Origin: CAVSCD01 sp963726335
Lineage (GTDB): Bacteria; Acidobacteriota; Aminicenantia; Aminicenantales; UBA8522
Reading direction: 5' to 3'
DNA length: 64,000 nucleotides
Assembly: GCA_963726335.1 (NCBI GenBank)
Contig: CAVSCD010000010.1
Location: forward strand, 310,001 to 374,000
The notes beneath the pieces were generated by a model. That model was not told the DNA's origin. It made no database searches and saw only the letters and a program-made list of their open reading frames with translations. This document shows, in pieces, positions 58,233-64,000 of this stretch; position 1 is the stretch's first letter, and each line of letters opens with the position of its first letter. The position numbers and the translations under genes were made by a program.

Positions 58233-61200
58233 CACATAAAGACCGGGATTCCGTAACCAAAACGCTCAGAAACCAAACCCGAAGGACTGGGCAAGGGGGA
58301 GCTGTTCGCCGGGCGGTTTGAGCTCATCGAAGAACTGGGCGCAGGCGGGATGGGCATCGTCTATCGCGCCTACGACAAGGAGGTCGGCGAGGAAATAGCC
58401 CTCAAGGTTCTGCATCCCGATATCGCCCTCGATGAGCGGACGGTGGACCGTTTCCGTAACGAGATCAAGCTGGCCCGGCGGATCAGCCACCGCAACGTCT
58501 GCAGGATGTACGAGCTCCACCAGGACGGCAAGGAGCTGTTCATCACCATGGAGTATGTCTCCGGTCAGGACCTCAAGGTTCTGATCAAGCAGACCGGAGC
58601 GCTGGCCACAGGCAAAGCGATCTCGATCGCCAAGCAGGTCTGCGAGGGGCTCGCCGAAGCCCACGATCTGGGCGTCATCCACCGGGACCTCAAGCCCCAG
58701 AACATCATGGTGGATAAGGACGGGACCGCCAAGATCATGGACTTCGGGATCGCCCGCTCCCTGCGCGCGGCCGGCATGACGGCCGAAGGCATGATCATCG
58801 GGACGCCCGAATATATGGCGCCGGAACAGGTCGAGGGCCAGGAGGCCGACCAGCGGACTGACATCTACGCGCTCGGCGCGATCCTTTTCGAAATGGTCAC
58901 GGGACGGATGCCTTTTGAGGGCGACTCTCCCCTATCGGTAGCCCACAAACACAAGTACGAGGCGCCCTTGCCGCCCCGCAAGCTCAACACCCAAGTCCCC
59001 GAGCCGTTCAACAAGCTCATCCTTCGCTGCCTCGAAAAAGAAAAAGCTAACCGCTATCAAACCGCCGACGAGCTTCTCGCCGACCTCGTCCGGGTCGAAG
59101 AGGGGCTTCCGATCTCGGAGCGCGTTATCGTCAGGGCGCGGGCGGCCGCGCCGGAACACGTCGCGTCAGGCGCACCGGCCTGAGACGATGGGCCGTCCCG
59201 ACGTTCATCGCGCTCGGGCTCGTCATCGCCGGCACGGCTCTGTGGCGCTTTCTCCCGCGCCAGGAAGCCGGCCCGTCCGCCGTAATAAGCCCAAAAGCAG
59301 CATCGCCGTCATCAGCTTCGAGAACCTGAGCGGCGATCCCGCGCTCGACCCCTATCGCAAGATGATCCCGAGCCTCCTGACGACGAGCCTCGAGCAGACC
59401 CAGGGCTTCTACGTGACTGGTATGGAGCGGATGCAGGACATCCTTAAGCAGATCGGCCGCCAAAGCGGGGACCTGATCGACACCGAACTCGGTTTGGAGA
59501 TCTGCCGCCGTGACGGCGTGAAAGCCCTCGTCATAGGGGAGTTCGCCAAGGCCGGCGAGTCCTTTATCACCAACGCCAAAGTCCTGGACTCAAAAACCAA
59601 GCGGGTCCTGGCCACGGCCCGGGCCCAAGGAGCGGGACCGGACAGCCTCTGCACGACCCAGGTCTTCGAGCTGAGCCGCCAGATCGCCGGGAGCCTGGGC
59701 ATTGCCAAGGAGCAGATCGACGCGTCCCTCAGGCCGATCGGCGACGTCACGACGAGGTCGGCGGAAGCGTACAGATATTTTTTGCAGGGGAGCGAAGACC
59801 TCAGCAAGTCCCAACACACCGCCGCCCGGAAATCCCTGGAAAAGGCCGTCGAGATCGACCCGGAATTCGCCTTCGCCCATTTTCAGCTGTCTGAGGCCTA
59901 CACCGGGGAGAGCAACGGCCCGGCATCCAGGCAATCGCTCGAGCGCGCCCATTTCCTCTCCAAGAACGCCACGGAAAGACAAAGGTTCATGATCGAGGGC
60001 TATTACGCCTACACCATCGAACAAAACTTGAGACCGGGAGCGGGCGATCTACCAGGAATACGTCGCCAAGTATCCCAAGGATAAGCTGGCCCACGCCCAG
60101 CTGGCCCTCCTCTCTCAAGACTCGGACCCGGAAAAGGCCATCGAGGGATACAACAAAGCGCTCAGCCTCGATCCCGACTACACGTACCCCCTGACCATGC
60201 TCGGATATATGTACTTGAAACGCAAAGAATACCCCAAAGCCCTGGATTATTTCCGTCGGGTAACGGTCCTCAGGCCCGAGAGCTCCAATGCCTGGGAATC
60301 CCTGGGCAGCGGATATTTCCGGGCCGGCAAGATCGCGGAAGCCAAAGAAACATACGCGAAGCTGCTCGAGAAATGGCCGGATACGAGCTGGGCGATCGCC
60401 TCCGTCCAATACATCAACGCGCTCGAAGAAGATTACGGGCAAACCCTGAAATGGTGGGACAAGCTACTCGAGGTGGGGACGCCGCAGGTCAAGGCGCCCG
60501 TTTACTATTGGAAGGGCTTTTATTGCGGCTGGCTCGGAGACCTGAAGGGCGCGTTGGACAACCTTCAGCGGGGCGAGGAGCTATTGGCCGCCCTGGGCTA
60601 CAAGGGGCCGGTGGCCGCAACAAAAAGGCTCAGGTCATGGATCTATCTCGATCGCCAGGAGCTCGATCAGAGCCGGAGGTGGCTCGAGGCCTATCGCGCT
60701 TTTTATTCGGAGATCGCATCACAGAATAAAGCCGTATATGAAGTCGGCGATAATCAGATCCAGGGCTACGCTGACCTGCGGAGGGAAAGCCGGAGGCCGC
60801 GGAATCACACTGGAAAGAGATGGAGGCGCTTGTCCCGAAGTTGGCCGGCGAGGGTCAGGCGGCGGCCCAATATTCGGCCGCGCTTTTCCATGCCGAGATT
60901 TTGCTGGCTCGGGGGCGCGCCGAAGAAGCCATCGAATTACTCGAGAAAACGCCGCCTCTGCCGCAGCCGACTTTTAACAACATGAGCTTCGGACTGGTTG
61001 CTTACAACACTCCCTTCCTCAAGGACGTACTGGCCAGAGCCTACGTCAAAAAGGGGAATCTAGATAAGGCCGTCGCCGAATACGAGCGGCTGACCACATT
61101 CGACCCAAAGAGCGACGAGCATTTCCTCATCCATCCAAAGTGCCATTACCGCCTGGGATTGGTGTACGAGCAGAAGGGCCTTAAAGCGAAGGCGGCCGAG

Positions 61201-61293
61201 CGCTACCTCAAGTTCCTCGGGTTGTGGAAGGATGCCGACCCTGGCTTGCCCGAGATCGCGGACGCCAAAAAGCGCCTGGCCGCCCTGAGTTGA
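58229..61293 (+). CDS. receptor-type Ser/Thr kinase lacking zinc ribbon (kinase 8), several frame breaks
   Basis: No zinc ribbon or long linker. Array homology begins at SVTKTL about 20 bp after the kinase 7 stop. The only upstream start in the right frame is TTG 58229, overlapping that stop (TTGA). One extra A near 58268 then shifts to the main frame (ETKPEGLGKGELFAGRFELI). Kinase motifs are complete (GAGGMG, IALKVL, HRDLKPQN, DFG, APE). Breaks near 59150 and 59275 around the TM helix (FIALGLVIAGTALWRFL), near 60030 and near 60780. TolB-like domain SIAVISFENLSGDPALDPY. TPRs end DAKKRLAALS at TGA 61291-61293. Probably depends on kinase 7 transcription because its own promoter is missing. Confidence 0.8.
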
Positions 61294-61318
61294 CACCCGC
61301 CTGATAAATCAATATCCT
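61290..61318 (+). promoter_or_regulatory. kinase-array promoter, copy 6, overlapping the kinase 8 stop
   Basis: TTGACA (61290-61295) contains the TGA stop of kinase 8 (61291-61293). After 17 bp comes TATCCT (61313-61318), 27 bp before the kinase 9 ATG. Confidence 0.7.
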
Positions 61319-61345
61319 TCGCCGTGTTAGCGATAGGTTGAGCGC

Positions 61346-64000
61346 ATGGCGACCCAGTGTCCCAAATGTCAGTCCGATAATCCCCCCGGGACAGTCTACT
61401 GCGGCCGATGCGGCAGCAGAATTCTGGGGACACGTACCGAATTCCAGATAATTCGGAACATGTCCCCGAATTCTGTGTCGGAATCCGTCACTAAAACGCT
61501 CGAGGCACCTGCGGACGACCTCCCCCGCGGCACCCTGTTCGGCGGCCGCTACGAGATCATCGAGACGCTCGGCGAGGGCGGCATGGGTAAGGTCTACCGC
61601 GCTTTCGACACAAGGATCAAAGAAGAGGTCGCCATCAAGCTGCTCCGGCCGGAGATCTCGGCCGACAGGAAGGTCATCGAGCGCTTCAGCAACGAGCTCA
61701 AGTTCGCCCGGCAGATCACACACAAGAACGTCTGCCGGACGCACGACATGCATGAGGAGGGGAAGACGCTTTCATCACCATGGAGTACGTTCGGGGGGAG
61801 GACCTGAAGAGCCTGATCCGCCGAACGAGGCAGCTGGCTCCGGGAACGGCCGTCTCGATCGCCAGTCGGGATCTGCAAGGGACTGGCCGAGGCCCACAAA
61901 CTCGGGCTGGTCCATCGGGACCTCAAGCCCCACAATATCATGATCGACAACGAGGGCACCGCCAAGATCATGGATTTCGGGATCGCCCGATCGCTCAGGA
62001 CAAAAGGCCTGACCGGCGAGGGAGTGATGATCGGCACACCCGAATATATGGCCCCGAGCAAGTCGAGGGGACAGAGGTCGACCAGCGGTCGGACATCTAT
62101 TCGTTGGGCATAATTCTTTACGAGATGTTGACGGGGCGGGTGCCGTTTGAGGGCGATACGCCGTTCACGGTTGCCGTCAAACAGAAGAGCGAAATCCCCA
62201 AGGACCCAACGGAGCTCAACGCGCAAATCCCCGGAGCCCTGAGCCGCCTGATCCTGCGCTGCCTGGAGAAAGACAAAGAAACGCGCTATCAGAGCGCCGG
62301 CGAGCTCAGGGCCGACCTGGAAAAGATCGAAAATGGCGCGTCGACGTCCGAGCGCCCCGTAGCCAAGCGTAAGACCGTTGCTTCCAAACCCATCACGGTG
62401 ACCATCACCCGGAAAAAGCTGCTCATCCCGGCGCTGGCCGTCGCGCTGATTGCCATCGCCGCCGTCATCTGGTTCGTTGTCCTTAAAAAGGCCGCTCCCC
62501 TCCTCCCCGAGCAGAAGCGCTCGATCGCCGTCATCAGCTTTGAGAACCAGACCGGCGACAAGAATTATGACTATCTGAGCAGGGCGATTCCCGATATTCT
62601 CATCACCCGGCTCGAACAATCCGGTCTGATGAGTGTCACGACCTGGGACCGGCTTCAGGACCTCCTCAAACAAGCCAAAAAACCGGACGTCCAGTTCATC
62701 AATAAAGACTTAGGATTAGAGCTGTGCCGACTGGACGGCGCCGAAGTCCTAGCGCAGGGCAGTTTCATCAAGACCGGCGAGATGTTCGCTATCAACGTCA
62801 GGCTCTACGACGTCGCCGCGAACCGGCTTCTGAAAACCGCCTCCTCGAGCGGCCAGGGCGAAACGAGCATCCTCAAGACCCAGATCGACGAGCTCAGCAA
62901 AGCGATAGCCAAAGGAGCGGGCGTTTCCAGCCGTCAGCTCGCCACCGACACGGCCAAGGCCGCCGAGATGATGACCTCCTCCCCCGAAGCCTACAAATGG
63001 TTTCTGATGGGCAGGGAGGAATTCTACAGGCTGAACTTCCCAACCGCCTTGCGCTATCTCGAGAAGGCCGCGGAGATCGATCCTGATTTGGCTATGGCCC
63101 AGCGCTTTTTAAGCTTAACGTACCGCAATCTCGGACGTTCCGCCGAATCGCGACAGGCGCTGGAGAAAGCCTATAAGCTTTCAGGGAAAATCGGAGAGAA
63201 GGACAGACTGCTTATCGAATCCGATTATGCCGGCTCGGTCGAGAATGATCGTCCCAAGAGGTTGAAAATCCTCGAGGACCTCGTCAAGAAATACCCTAAA
63301 GAGAGGACGATCTACCTCGAACTCGGCGAAACGCTGTTTTTCGAAAAAGGAGAATATGACAAGGCGATCAGCCTGTTCGATAAAGCGCTCGCCCTCTTTC
63401 CGGATGATTCTTATACTATGAATACGATGAGCGGGCCGCTTGCCGCCATTGGCCGGCCGGACTTGGCGATCGAACGGCTCAAGAGCTTTCTGGCGCGCGT
63501 TCCCGATGATGCGAATAACTATGACACACTCGGGCTGATGTATATTTTGTCCGGAGACCTGGACCAGGCCATCGCCTCATTCAACGATGCCCTGGCCATC
63601 AGGCCGGACTTATTGGGATCGGTAGAGAGAAGCGTATATCCTTTTGCCCTAAAGGAGGATTATCAGGAGGTCTTGAGCCGGTTGGATAGAATTATCGGTG
63701 TTATCCAGGTGCCGCTCGATCAGTTCCGCGCCTGTCTCTACAAAGCGTTCTTTCTATTTTGGCTGGGGAGCCCGACCAAAGCCCTGGCCGCCCTGGATGC
63801 CGCGGACAAACTCGCTGACGAATTCAAATTGCCGACAAATTACAGATTGTACGTCCCTTTCCTGAGGAGTTGGCTAGACCTCGAAGGCGGTGAGATCGAG
63901 AAAGGACGTCAAGAAGCAGAAAAAATGCGCGAGATCGACCGGACCGAACTGGGCAACAATCCTTCTCTGGAAGCTCAATGGAAAGCCCAGGGAGAATTGG
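61346..64000 (+). CDS. receptor-type Ser/Thr kinase with TolB-like and TPR domains (kinase 9), 3' end outside window
   Basis: Zinc ribbon C5, C8, C19, C22 (MATQCPKC...CGRC), short linker with one P2 palindrome, then a more diverged kinase: G-loop GEGGMG, K in EEVAIKLL, HRDLKPHN, DFGIARS. Breaks near 61770 (one T missing), 61866 and 62055. From there the frame is open to the window edge. TM helix LLIPALAVALIAIAAVIWFV near 62410-62475, TolB-like SIAVISFENQTGDKNYDY near 62522, TPRs from about 62980 (ALRYLEKAAEIDPDLAMAQ). The kinase differs clearly from kinases 1-3 and 6-8, so it is an older branch of the array. Confidence 0.85.
61418..61474. repeat. P2 palindrome inside the kinase 9 linker
   Basis: AGAATTCTGGGGACA at the left pairs with TGTCCCCGAATTCT at the right, with further pairing inside (CGTACCGAATT with AATTCGGAACATG). 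Its 57 bp equal 19 codons, all sense and in frame. Confidence 0.8.

Noticed and set aside
22660..61293. Programmed ribosomal frameshifting in the kinases
   Set aside because: Breaks fall at different places in each paralogue, with both plus and minus shifts and no common slippery site or downstream structure. Kinase 1 is intact.

Overview
The window is high-GC, gene-dense bacterial chromosome. Several traits together suggest Candidatus Aminicenantes or another Acidobacteriota-like lineage: TonB-dependent receptors with an N-terminal carboxypeptidase-regulatory domain, zinc-ribbon/kinase/TolB-like/TPR receptor kinases, the leader of an acidobacterial-type VWFA protein, a bacillithiol operon, and C69 and PIG-L hydrolases. 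This placement is inferred from gene content only. No rRNA, tRNA, CRISPR array, IS element or prophage was found.

Layout. 1-1124: end of a secreted protein and a truncated VWFA leader. 1125-6444 (-): polysaccharide operon with four GT4 glycosyltransferases in A-B-B-A order, a coiled-coil protein and a 72-aa protein. 6760-10270 (+): LOG-like protein, truA and a C69 dipeptidase. 10534-14618 (-): overlapping or closely spaced genes idh, leuC-like, leuD-like, tsaB and rimI. 14834-19113 (+): Gfo/Idh/MocA oxidoreductase, a Cys/Met-metabolism PLP enzyme and a secreted repeat protein that looks like a beta-propeller. 19299-29245 (+): three tandem receptor kinases. 29439-31964 (-): a fourth, different kinase. 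32019-40619 (-): DUF2911 protein, large secreted PIG-L deacetylase, 43-aa membrane peptide, bshC, bshB1, bshA and a sodium/solute symporter. 41101-50759 (+): two paralogous TonB receptors flanking a kinase/PEGA/FGE/hydrolase fusion. 50913-64000 (+): four more receptor kinases, interrupted by a vapBC pair.

The main feature is the set of nine Hanks-type kinases in about 45 kb, numbered 1-9 in order of position. Kinases 1-3 and 6-8 share an almost invariant kinase module and a divergent TPR sensor half. Six of the array kinases are preceded by a copied promoter, TTGACA-(17 to 19)-TAT[T/C]CT or TACTCT. The linker between zinc ribbon and kinase carries small perfect or near-perfect palindromes read in frame (families P1 and P2 below). 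A third palindrome family (P3) supplies the last residues of kinase 4 and lies between genes. They resemble REP-type elements, but no RAYT transposase is in the window.

Many genes need single-base corrections to restore one frame, often in or beside a homopolymer, while their protein sequence stays conserved across the break. I read most of these as consensus errors of an unpolished long-read assembly. Such genes are given as one CDS with the break positions listed. Ends marked corrected assume those repairs.
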